From a bacterium (GTDB lineage: Bacteria; Patescibacteriota; Minisyncoccia; Minisyncoccales; PEYH01), in the NCBI GenBank assembly GCA_021161645.1, contig JAGHAC010000017.1:1-19530 (forward strand): a DNA stretch of 19,530 nucleotides, written 5' to 3'. Position 1 is the stretch's first letter. Every line of letters starts with the position of its first letter. The notes below the pieces were generated by a model. It had not been told where the DNA came from. It was given only the letters and a program-made list of their open reading frames with translations, and made no database searches. Below are positions 8,234 to 14,649 of the stretch, one piece after another. The position numbers and the translations under genes were made by a program.

Positions 8234-9406
8234 GTGGAAAAGTTATTAAAGGGAACAAAAAAACTATCTCAAATTATTTCTAATGCCTCTCAAAATGATG
8301 AGAGATTTATTCTTTATGGAGACGCGGATTTAGATGGTATTTCCTCAGTAATAATTCTTCAGGAAACATTGGAGTTGTTAAATCAAAATTATAAAGAGAA
8401 AAATAAGCCAATAGTTTATTTTCCTGACAGAGAAAATGATGGCTATGGGATTACCCCTACTGCCATTAAAAAATTAAAAAAGTATTCTCCAGCAGTTTTC
8501 GTAGCTCTTGATTGTGGAATAACGAATTTTGAAGAAATAGAAGAGCTTAAACGAGAGGGGTTTTTAACTATTATCATAGATCACCATAAAGTAATAGGAA
8601 GATTACCCAAAGCAGAAGCGATTGTGAATCCAAAGCAAAAAGGAGAAAAATATCCTTTCAAGAAATTTAGCGCCGCGGGTGTTACATATAAAATTTCAAA
8701 GTATATTTTGGAAAGTAACTATTTAGAGTGGTCCCCAGATTCATTTTTAGAACTGGCCGCTTTAGCCACTTTAGCAGATCAGATGCCTCAGGAGGGAGAA
8801 AATGAAGAAATTATCAAGCAGGGATTAATGGCACTAAAATATACTAAGAGGACAGGACTTCTAGCATTAAAAGAAGTTACTGATTATCAGGAAGATTTGA
8901 AGTCCGACGTATATCAAAAAATTATTTCCCCGCTCAATAGTTCTGACAGAATAAACGATTTAACAGAAAGCTATGTTTTGCTTACTGCTAATTCAAAAAG
9001 ACAAGCGCGGGCGATTGCTAAAGAGTTGTATCGTAAAAGTATTGCAAAAAAAGAAAAGATTCAAAAAATGCTTGAGGAGGTAGAGAAAAGGATTAGAGGA
9101 AACGAAGTTATTATATATGAAGGAGACAAAAACTGGCTAACAGTAATGATAGGCATAGTGGCTTCGAAAATATGTCAGAAATATAAAAAGCCTACATTTC
9201 TTTTTAAATATACAGAAAATGAAGCAGTGTGTTCGGCAAGATTACCCAAGGGTTTTGATGGAGTAAAAGCAATGCAGCATTGTCAGGATCTGTTAAATTC
9301 TTTTGGGGGACATGCTCCTGCTTGTGGATGCAGATTAAAAAAAGAAAATTTAGAAAAATTTAAAGACTGTCTTGTCAATTATTTTATAGAAAAGCAAAAT
9401 GAATAA
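8234..9406 (+). CDS. recJ: RecJ-type DHH single-strand exonuclease (short form)
   Basis: RecJ degrades single-stranded DNA 5' to 3' in recombination and repair, using Mn/Mg ions. This 390-residue protein has the DHH phosphoesterase motifs: ILYGDADLDGIS with Asp at about 30, 32 and 34, VALDCGITNFEEIEEL with the catalytic Asp of motif II, and IIIDHHK with D116-H117-H118. The DHHA1 domain follows, with the SFGGHAPACG nucleic-acid-binding loop near residues 355-364. It is much shorter than E. coli RecJ (577 aa) and ends just after DHHA1, so the OB-fold and extra C-terminal domain are missing. A related DHH phosphatase cannot be fully excluded, but the motif order favours RecJ. The start is GTG at 8234. 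The end overlaps the RNase H gene by eight bases. Confidence 0.88.
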   Translation: MEKLLKGTKKLSQIISNASQNDERFILYGDADLDGISSVIILQETLELLNQNYKEKNKPIVYFPDRENDGYGITPTAIKKLKKYSPAVFVALDCGITNFEEIEELKREGFLTIIIDHHKVIGRLPKAEAIVNPKQKGEKYPFKKFSAAGVTYKISKYILESNYLEWSPDSFLELAALATLADQMPQEGENEEIIKQGLMALKYTKRTGLLALKEVTDYQEDLKSDVYQKIISPLNSSDRINDLTESYVLLTANSKRQARAIAKELYRKSIAKKEKIQKMLEEVEKRIRGNEVIIYEGDKNWLTVMIGIVASKICQKYKKPTFLFKYTENEAVCSARLPKGFDGVKAMQHCQDLLNSFGGHAPACGCRLKKENLEKFKDCLVNYFIEKQNE

Positions 9407-9812
9407 GTTTATTATTTATACAGATGGAGCTTCAAAAGGTAATCCGGGCCCTGCGGCAATCGGCGTGGTTATTTGTGACAAAAATGGAAAGGTCTTGAAA
9501 GAATATGCCAAAGATATAGGAGAGGCAACAAATAATGAAGCAGAATATCAGGCAGTTATCCTTGCTCTTAAAAAAATAAAATTGCTTTACGGAAAGAAAA
9601 GGGCAAAAGAGAGCGAAGTTGAAATAAGATCTGATTCTCAACTTTTAGTTTCTCAGCTTAATGGAAAATATAAAATTTTAGATGAGAAAATTCAAAAATT
9701 ATTTATTGCGGTTTGGAATCTTCAGACAGAATTTAAAAAAGTTGTTTTTAAGTTAATTCCCAGAGAGGAAAATAAGCTTGCTGACAGAGCGGCTAACAAA
9801 CCTCTTTTTTAA
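9399..9812 (+). CDS. rnhA: Ribonuclease HI family protein
   Basis: RNase HI cuts the RNA strand of RNA-DNA hybrids, removing R-loops and primers. The 137-residue product has the four carboxylate sites: Asp in IYTDGASKGNPGPAAIG (D9), Glu in EATNNEAEYQAVILAL (about residue 48), Asp in EIRSDSQLLVSQLNG (about 78) and Asp in REENKLADRAAN near the C terminus. The pattern is that of the short archaeal/Gram-positive type rather than E. coli RnhA, lacking the basic protrusion. The start codon lies within the end of recJ (eight-base overlap), which suggests coupled translation and a shared role in nucleic-acid repair. It is the last gene before the convergent rnpB. Confidence 0.93.
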   Translation: MNKFIIYTDGASKGNPGPAAIGVVICDKNGKVLKEYAKDIGEATNNEAEYQAVILALKKIKLLYGKKRAKESEVEIRSDSQLLVSQLNGKYKILDEKIQKLFIAVWNLQTEFKKVVFKLIPREENKLADRAANKPLF

Positions 9813-9966
9813 CTCAGACGATATTACGAAACTAAATCGACGGTTTAATAGAGTAAAAATAAAATTGGAGTTAGGCTAGATTTATTCTAGATTACCATAA
9901 TAAATATTATCTCTCTATTTGAATATTCTCTTTCACAGGACTCTTTGTCTTGAAACAATAAATAAA
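9813..9966. other. Spacer between convergent rnhA and rnpB
   Basis: This 154-base AT-rich stretch has no supportable gene on either strand. The only structure is a small hairpin, CTAGA (9876-9880) and TCTAG (9886-9890) around a 5-base loop. Confidence 0.5.
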
Positions 9967-9992
9967 AGCAGCTTTTTGATGCTGCTCTTTCT
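9963..9992 (-). terminator. Rho-independent terminator of rnpB (possibly bidirectional)
   Basis: On the minus strand AGCAGC (9986-9981), an 8-base loop and GCTGCT (9972-9967) are followed by TTTATTTATT. On the plus strand the same stem is followed by a T-rich run (CTTTCTTTTTT, 9987-9997), so it may also stop transcripts arriving from rnhA. It lies 18 bases beyond the rnpB P1 helix. Confidence 0.75.
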
Positions 9993-10003
9993 TTTTTAAG
10001 ATT

Positions 10004-10398
10004 AAAAGCCCAAGCAGACAATAGGCCGAATTCTGTTCTCTTTGTCCGAGGATACCTCAGGCAAAGAGTGGCAATCATTTATCTAAGCCCTCGATTGCTC
10101 TCGGGCTTATGCGGGCTACCTTTCCCCGCAAAAAGCGGGGTTTGCCCTTGCACCCCGGCAGGGATTTAGCCGTTTCACCCTCGGGATTTCTCCCGAGACT
10201 CACCCATTTTGGGTGTTCCTTGCCTCTCGGCTTGGAACGTCTCTGTTCGCACCCCTACGGTTACCCGCGACGGGTATTACCCGCTGCCGTTTTACCCCGT
10301 ACAAAACGAAGTTTCTACGGGGTGGTGTTCGGACCTTCCTCTGCCAAGTTTATTTATAAGTAAACTTGGCAGCGATTGCCCTGTCTACTTGGGCTTTT
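10004..10398 (-). ncRNA. rnpB: RNase P RNA (bacterial type)
   Basis: This is the catalytic RNA of RNase P, which removes 5' leaders from pre-tRNAs. Read on the minus strand, it begins AAAAGCCCAAGTAGACAG and ends with its near-perfect complement TTGTCTGCTTGGGCTTTT (10021-10004), forming the P1 helix. The universal GAGGAAGGTCCGAACA block (plus 10327-10342) and the 3' ACAGAATTCGGCCTAT block (plus 10021-10036) pair as P4 in the known structure. A 12-bp hairpin (10341-10352 with 10361-10372) fits P3, and GC-rich hairpins with GNRA-like loops fill the middle. The length, about 395 nt, suits type A. Apparent open reading frames here are not coding. A promoter ends seven bases before the 5' end and a terminator follows. 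Confidence 0.96.
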
Positions 10399-10404
10399 CC
10401 CGAA

Positions 10405-10433
10405 AGTTTATAACAAAAATTAGCGTTTGTCAA
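10405..10433 (-). promoter_or_regulatory. Promoter of rnpB
   Basis: On the minus strand TTGACA (10433-10428), a 17-nt spacer and TAAACT (10410-10405) precede the RNA. The predicted start, about seven bases on, coincides with the first base of the P1 helix at about 10398, which fixes the 5' end of rnpB. Confidence 0.8.
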
Positions 10434-10445
10434 ATTTAGATTATC

Positions 10446-10474
10446 TTGTTTCTTGAAGGGTTTTATCTTACAAT
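10446..10474 (+). promoter_or_regulatory. Promoter of murJ (leaderless start)
   Basis: TTGTTT (10446-10451), a 17-nt spacer and TACAAT (10469-10474) give a start point about seven bases downstream, at the murJ ATG (10482). The -35 box is only 12 bases from the divergent rnpB -35 box. The TTG at 10446, open in the murJ frame, belongs to this -35 element and is unlikely to be a start codon. Confidence 0.65.
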
Positions 10475-10481
10475 AAAATCG

Positions 10482-12122
10482 ATGATAAAACGAATTTTTC
10501 ATTTCGAGTCAAGAACAATCAATTCTGCGGCCCTGATTCTTTTTTTATCTGCTCTAGGTAGTAGGGTTTTAGGCCTTTTAAGGGACGGGCTTTTGGCAGG
10601 ATACTTTGGCGGAGGAAGAGAATTAGATATTTATTTTGCTGCCTTTAGAATACCTGACTTTCTTTACAACATTTTTATTGGCGGTGGTGTTGCTTTAGTT
10701 TTCTTGCCTCTTTTTGCTCGGCATTATGCACAGGATAGAGAAAAGGCTTGGGAGATATCAAACCTAATTCTTAATATTTTTCTTACTTTTCTTTTCTTCT
10801 GTGCTGTTTTATCTTTTCTTTTGGCTCCATATTTATCGAAACTAGTTGCGCCGGGGTTCAATCAACCAGAGAGATCATTGTTGATTTCTCTTATGAGAAT
10901 TCTTCTTTTAAGTCCTATCTTTTTTGGGGCTGCAAGTTTATTTGGCAGCATTGTTCAATATTTCAACAGATTTTTGGTTTATGCTATTGCTCCTTTAATT
11001 TATAATTTATCCATTATTTTATCAATTATCTTTTTTTCAAAGCGCTTTGGAGTAATTGGAGTAAGCTGGGGAGTGATAATCGGCGCTTTTTTGTACTTTC
11101 TTTTACAGTTTGTTACAGCAAAGATGTGCGGTTTTCGGTGGAAAGGAATATTTAATTTCCGCTCACAAATAATTAAAAAAACAATCCTTTTAATTATTCC
11201 AAGAATGATTGCTTCCGCTGCTCAACAAATCAATCTTATTGTTGTGACAGCAATCGCTTCAACTCTTTCCGAGGGCAGCATTGCCGTTTTTAGTTTTGCC
11301 AACAATCTTCAATATATACCTATTGGGTTAATTGGCACTCCTTTTGCTCTGGCGGCATTTCCTACATTTTCTAAATTAGTTAGTTCGAATAATTATTATG
11401 ATTTTAAAGAAAAACTTCGCAATACAATTTCAAAAATTCTTTTTTTCGTGGTGCCACTCTCTGTAATATTATTTATTTTGAGAGCGCAGATAGTACGGCT
11501 TGTTTTGGGAACTTTGGGTGCTCAAAGATTTGATTGGGTCGCGACCCGGCTTACAGCGGCTTCTTTGGGAGCTTTTTGTTTTGGAATTTTTGCCGTCTCA
11601 CTGATTCCTTTACTGGCAAGAGCATTTTTTTCTTTGCAGGACACAAAAACTCCGGCAATTGTTTCTGTTGTGACCGTTATCATTAACATATCATTGGCAT
11701 TTCTTTTTATTTACTTTATTCAAAATATAGCAGTTGCCAGAGAGATGTTTGTGAAGATTTTTGACCTAGAAGGGATAGAGAATATTGCCGTTGTGGGATT
11801 GCCTATGGCTTTTTCCTTAGCCGCCATTTTTCAGGCATTTTCTTTGATTTTTCTTTTAGTTAAAAAAATAGGAGACTTTGGCTTACAAAAAATTATTGCA
11901 TCAATAGAAAGAATTACTTTTGCCTCTTTTCTTTTAGGGCTGAATACTTATTTTTTTCTAAAAGTTTTTGAATTTTTTAACAACAGGACAGTTTTTGGGT
12001 TACTTCTTCAGACAGTTTTGGCGGCAATAATTGGGATGTCAATATATCTTTTTCTTGCTTGGTTTATGAGGTTCCCGGAATTGAGAGATTTTCTTCGGTA
12101 TAAAAATGAAAGAAACAATTAG
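10482..12122 (+). CDS. murJ: Lipid II flippase MurJ (MviN family)
   Basis: MurJ moves lipid II across the cytoplasmic membrane for peptidoglycan assembly. The product has 546 residues from the ATG at 10482, close to the usual 510-550, and is hydrophobic throughout, consistent with about 14 helices of the MOP fold. The N-terminal signature is clear: SRVLGLLRDGLLAGYFG (residues 27-43, with R34 and D35), then DIYFAAFRIPDFLYNIFIGG. Further family blocks are FLPLFARHY, the APGF motif, and SLIPLLARAFFSLQDTKTP in the second half. A TTG at 10446 would add 12 residues but overlaps the predicted -35 box. The last 17 bases overlap the start of lepA, so the two are likely coupled. The gene implies that the cell makes a peptidoglycan wall, in line with ftsEX nearby. 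Confidence 0.95.
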   Translation: MIKRIFHFESRTINSAALILFLSALGSRVLGLLRDGLLAGYFGGGRELDIYFAAFRIPDFLYNIFIGGGVALVFLPLFARHYAQDREKAWEISNLILNIFLTFLFFCAVLSFLLAPYLSKLVAPGFNQPERSLLISLMRILLLSPIFFGAASLFGSIVQYFNRFLVYAIAPLIYNLSIILSIIFFSKRFGVIGVSWGVIIGAFLYFLLQFVTAKMCGFRWKGIFNFRSQIIKKTILLIIPRMIASAAQQINLIVVTAIASTLSEGSIAVFSFANNLQYIPIGLIGTPFALAAFPTFSKLVSSNNYYDFKEKLRNTISKILFFVVPLSVILFILRAQIVRLVLGTLGAQRFDWVATRLTAASLGAFCFGIFAVSLIPLLARAFFSLQDTKTPAIVSVVTVIINISLAFLFIYFIQNIAVAREMFVKIFDLEGIENIAVVGLPMAFSLAAIFQAFSLIFLLVKKIGDFGLQKIIASIERITFASFLLGLNTYFFLKVFEFFNNRTVFGLLLQTVLAAIIGMSIYLFLAWFMRFPELRDFLRYKNERNN

Positions 12123-13917
12123 AAATTTTGCCATTATTGCTCATATTGATCACGGAAAATCGACTTTAGCCGACCGTTTTTTAGAATTGACAGCCACTAT
12201 AGAAAAAGAAAAGATGCAGCCGCAATTCTTAGACAGAATGGATTTAGAAAGAGAAAGAGGAATAACTATTAAGATGCAGCCTGTAAGAATGATTTGGGAG
12301 ATACCTCAATCTTTAAGGAAAGAGCTTTCGTTAGATTTATGTATTTTGAATCTGATTGATACTCCAGGCCATGTAGATTTTAACTATGAGGTTTCAAGAA
12401 GCTTGGCAGCCATTGAAGGAGTTATTTTATTAGTAGATGCTACAAAAGGAATACAAGCACAGACAATCGCAAACTTAGAATTAGCAAAAGAGCAAAATTT
12501 AGTCATTGTTCCTGCAATTAACAAAATAGATCTTCCACAGGCAAGAACAGAGGAGGTAGCATTGGAGGTATCAGAATTGTTGGAGGTCCCTTTGAAAGAA
12601 ATTATACCCGTCTCTGCAAAAACAGGAGAGAATGTAGAGAAGTTGTTAACCGAAGTGGTAAGAAAGGTTCCTCCACCCCAAGGTGAGGAAACAAATAAAT
12701 TGAAATGTTTAATCTTTGACTCAAAATATAATAGTTATTTAGGGGCGGTCGCTTTTGTAAGGGTTTTTGACGGAAAAATTACTTCTGGCCAAGAAGTCTA
12801 TCTTTATCAGGCAAAGCAACTTACAAAAGTAAAAGAGGTAGGATATTTCAGCCCCGATTTCGTTTCTACAAAAGAATTAAAGACAGGAGAGATAGGATAT
12901 ATTGCCTTGGGCATTAAAGATCCAACATTAGTAAAAATAGGCGACACTGTTACAATCTTGGAAAAGGAAAAGATAAGCATAAAACCTTTTGAGGGATATC
13001 GTGAGCCAAAACCAGTTGTTTTTACCAGTATTTATCCGGAAAATCCCAATGACTGGAATCTGTTAAGAGAGGCGCTTTTGAAGTTAAAACTTAGTGATTC
13101 CTCTTTGTATTTTGAGCCGGAAACAAAGTCTTTCCTAGGAAAAGGGTTTAAATGTGGATTTTTAGGGCTTTTACACGCAGAGATTGTTACCGAAAGATTA
13201 AAAAGAGAGTATGGGATTAATTTATTGGTTTCCTCTCCTTCTGTGTCTTATAAGATAATTACCACCGACGGTAAAGAGATAGTGGTTTTTTCTCCAAGAG
13301 ATTGGCCTGATCCAGCAAGAATTAAAGAAACAAAAGAGCAATATGTTGAGCTGAAAATTATTACGCCTACCAAGTATTTAAATGCTGTATTAAAAGTTTT
13401 ACCCGCTAAAGATTATAAACTGGAGAATTTGGGCGCAGAAAAACTTTTGATTTCTCTTAATTTGCCTTTGAGGATAATCATTGAGGGCTTTTACGATAAG
13501 CTAAAAAGCATAACCCAAGGATTTGCTTCAATGGATTACAAAATTATTGGCTGGCAGAAGGCGGATTTGGTGAAGTTAGAAATTTTAATTGCCAAGAAAA
13601 ATCAAGAAGCACTTTCAAAAATTGTTCCTAGAAACGAAGCCCAAAAAGAGGGAAAGAAAGTTTTAGAGAAGTTATATAAAGTTTTGCCTCCTCAAATGTT
13701 TGATTTGGCGCTTCAGGCAAAAGTAGGGGGTCGGATTATAGCCAGGAAAACAATAAGAGCAAAGAGAAAAGATGTAATAGCGCCTCTATATGGAGGCGAT
13801 GTTACTCGAAAAATGAAGTTATTAAAAAAGCAAAAGAAAGGAAAAAAGAAACTTCAAGAAAGAGGGCAATTCTCTGTTCCTCCAGAAGTCCTCTGGAAGG
13901 TGTTTAGACAAGATTAG
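12106..13917 (+). CDS. lepA: Elongation factor 4 (LepA), ribosome-associated GTPase
   Basis: LepA/EF4 is a translation-factor GTPase that binds the ribosome and affects initiation or back-translocation. The 603-residue length is standard. The G domain shows G1 AHIDHGKST (residues 11-19), switch I RERGITIK, G3 DTPGHVDF, G4 NKID and G5 SAKTG. Domain II, an EF-G-like domain III/V region (FLGLLHAEIVTERLKREYG, which is LepA-specific) and the C-terminal domain with YGGDVTRKMKLLKKQK and QERGQFSVPPEVLW follow. Compared with EF-G it lacks domain IV, as expected for LepA. The ATG is within the end of murJ. No terminator is evident in the 142 bases after it, which hold a small minus-strand ORF. Confidence 0.97.
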   Translation: MKETIRNFAIIAHIDHGKSTLADRFLELTATIEKEKMQPQFLDRMDLERERGITIKMQPVRMIWEIPQSLRKELSLDLCILNLIDTPGHVDFNYEVSRSLAAIEGVILLVDATKGIQAQTIANLELAKEQNLVIVPAINKIDLPQARTEEVALEVSELLEVPLKEIIPVSAKTGENVEKLLTEVVRKVPPPQGEETNKLKCLIFDSKYNSYLGAVAFVRVFDGKITSGQEVYLYQAKQLTKVKEVGYFSPDFVSTKELKTGEIGYIALGIKDPTLVKIGDTVTILEKEKISIKPFEGYREPKPVVFTSIYPENPNDWNLLREALLKLKLSDSSLYFEPETKSFLGKGFKCGFLGLLHAEIVTERLKREYGINLLVSSPSVSYKIITTDGKEIVVFSPRDWPDPARIKETKEQYVELKIITPTKYLNAVLKVLPAKDYKLENLGAEKLLISLNLPLRIIIEGFYDKLKSITQGFASMDYKIIGWQKADLVKLEILIAKKNQEALSKIVPRNEAQKEGKKVLEKLYKVLPPQMFDLALQAKVGGRIIARKTIRAKRKDVIAPLYGGDVTRKMKLLKKQKKGKKKLQERGQFSVPPEVLWKVFRQD

Positions 13918-13951
13918 GGTTTCTTGAAAAACAGTAAGAAAGATTCTATCA

Positions 13952-14053
13952 TTAGAATAATGGGGCTAAAAGAAAACCTATCATTGAGAGCATAACCAAA
14001 GAAACAAGAAAAAGCCAGAGAAATTTGATTATTTTATCACTCTTTTTTCTCAT
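13952..14053 (-). CDS. Putative 33-residue single-pass membrane peptide
   Basis: This minus-strand ORF encodes 33 residues: a positively charged start (MRKKSDKIIK), then about 20 hydrophobic residues (a run of Leu, Val, Met and Phe with one Gly) ending LAPLF and TAA. It therefore looks like a small inner-membrane peptide with the N terminus inside. Its start codon is only six bases from the divergent ftsB-like start. A TAACAT -10-like element (14065-14060) lies six bases upstream of its ATG, the leaderless spacing seen elsewhere in the window, though no good -35 is seen. I recall similar tiny hydrophobic ORFs in Parcubacteria but cannot verify homology. It fills an otherwise empty 142-base gap, which supports it; chance remains possible. 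Confidence 0.5.
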   Translation of the reverse strand: MRKKSDKIIKFLWLFLVSLVMLSMIGFLLAPLF

Positions 14054-14059
14054 AATTTT

Positions 14060-14374
14060 ATGTTAAAAAAGAAAAAAAATAAAAGCATCGGAAAAATTTT
14101 TGAAGGTTTTTTAAAATTGGTTTTGACGCTTGTTTTATTAATTATAGTGTATTTTTTAGTTGAAGGAAACATAAAGCTTTTTTACAAAAATAGAGAGGTA
14201 AATAATCGTTATAGAGAGTTCAAAACAGAGCTAGAAAAAGTGGAGAAAAAGAACGAGGAGCTTAATAAATTGTTTTATCAGGCATCTCAGCAGGAGTACA
14301 TAGAGAAAGTAATAAGAGAAAAAGGACTTTATAAAAAACCTGGAGAAGAAGTGGTGGTAATAGAGGAAGAGTAA
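14060..14374 (+). CDS. Septum formation initiator protein (FtsB/DivIC family)
   Basis: FtsB/DivIC proteins are bitopic membrane proteins that bridge FtsL and FtsQ in the divisome. The 104-residue product has a Lys-rich cytoplasmic N terminus (LKKKKNKS), one membrane helix at about residues 18-36, then a coiled coil (about 45-75) with heptad-like Leu, Val and Glu spacing (ELEKVEKKNEELNKL). It ends with the family feature EYIEKVIREKGLYKKPGEEVVVI, the DPxxIExxARxxLGxxxPGE-like tail. Size and topology fit. FtsB and DivIC cannot be told apart here. It is followed after 10 bases by tRNA-Gly, probably in one transcript. Its start nearly touches the divergent small ORF. Confidence 0.88.
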   Translation: MLKKKKNKSIGKIFEGFLKLVLTLVLLIIVYFLVEGNIKLFYKNREVNNRYREFKTELEKVEKKNEELNKLFYQASQQEYIEKVIREKGLYKKPGEEVVVIEEE

Positions 14375-14384
14375 TTTTAATTAT

Positions 14385-14458
14385 GCGGGATTAGTTGAGT
14401 GGCTCAACGCGACCTTCCCAAGGTCGAAACGCGGGTTCGATTCCCGTATCCCGCTCCA
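14385..14458 (+). tRNA. tRNA-Gly(CCC), CCA encoded
   Basis: The cloverleaf is complete: acceptor GCGGGAT with ATCCCGC, D stem GTTG/CAAC, anticodon stem CGACC/GGTCG around loop TTCCCAA (anticodon CCC), and T arm GCGGG-TTCGATT-CCCGT with one G-T pair. The discriminator is T and CCA is encoded in the DNA, unlike the other two tRNAs here. It starts 10 bases after the FtsB-like gene. Confidence 0.95.
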
Positions 14459-14494
14459 AAAATAGTGCAAGGTTAAACCTTGCACTATTTTGTT
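14459..14494 (+). terminator. Strong hairpin terminator after tRNA-Gly
   Basis: AAAATAGTGCAAGGTT (14459-14474) and its exact reverse complement (14476-14491) are separated by one base, giving at least a 14-bp stem after allowing a loop. The A-run on one side and TTTTGTT on the other make it a good bidirectional-type terminator. It begins directly after the tRNA CCA and isolates the ftsB/tRNA-Gly transcript from the tRNA-Thr promoter. Confidence 0.85.
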
Positions 14495-14497
14495 AAA

Positions 14498-14526
14498 TTG
14501 CAAAACATCAGGTTTTTCTCTATAAT
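14498..14526 (+). promoter_or_regulatory. Promoter of tRNA-Thr/prfB
   Basis: TTGCAA (14498-14503), a 17-nt spacer and TATAAT (14521-14526) form a near-consensus sigma70 promoter. The start is expected at about 14533, some 16 bases before the tRNA. With no terminator before prfB, it may drive prfB and ftsEX too. Confidence 0.85.
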
Positions 14527-14548
14527 AAATTTATAAAATTCTTAACCC

Positions 14549-14620
14549 GCCAGGGTAGCTCAGAGGTAGAGCAGGGCTTTCGTAAAGCTCAGGTCGTGGG
14601 TTCGAATCCCACCCCTGGCT
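14549..14620 (+). tRNA. tRNA-Thr(CGT)
   Basis: Acceptor GCCAGGG/CCCTGGC, D stem GCTC/GAGC, anticodon stem GGGCT/AGCTC with loop TTCGTAA (anticodon CGT, reading ACG), and T arm GTGGG-TTCGAAT-CCCAC all form. The discriminator is T, whereas bacterial tRNA-Thr usually has A. CCA is not encoded, so a CCA-adding enzyme is needed. It ends 29 bases before prfB. Confidence 0.95.
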
Positions 14621-14649
14621 TGAGAGATTATTATCTTTATTGTTTAATC

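Noticed and set aside
9887..10078. Minus-strand 63-codon open reading frame
   Set aside because: It overlaps the 3' part of rnpB and its terminator and has no protein-like features.
10109..10439. Two overlapping plus-strand open reading frames (84 and 76 codons) rich in Pro, Leu and Arg
   Set aside because: They lie antisense to or across rnpB; the base pattern is explained by RNase P RNA helices and its promoter.
10446..10481. TTG start for murJ giving 12 extra residues
   Set aside because: The TTG is part of a -35 hexamer whose promoter predicts transcription starting at the ATG 10482.
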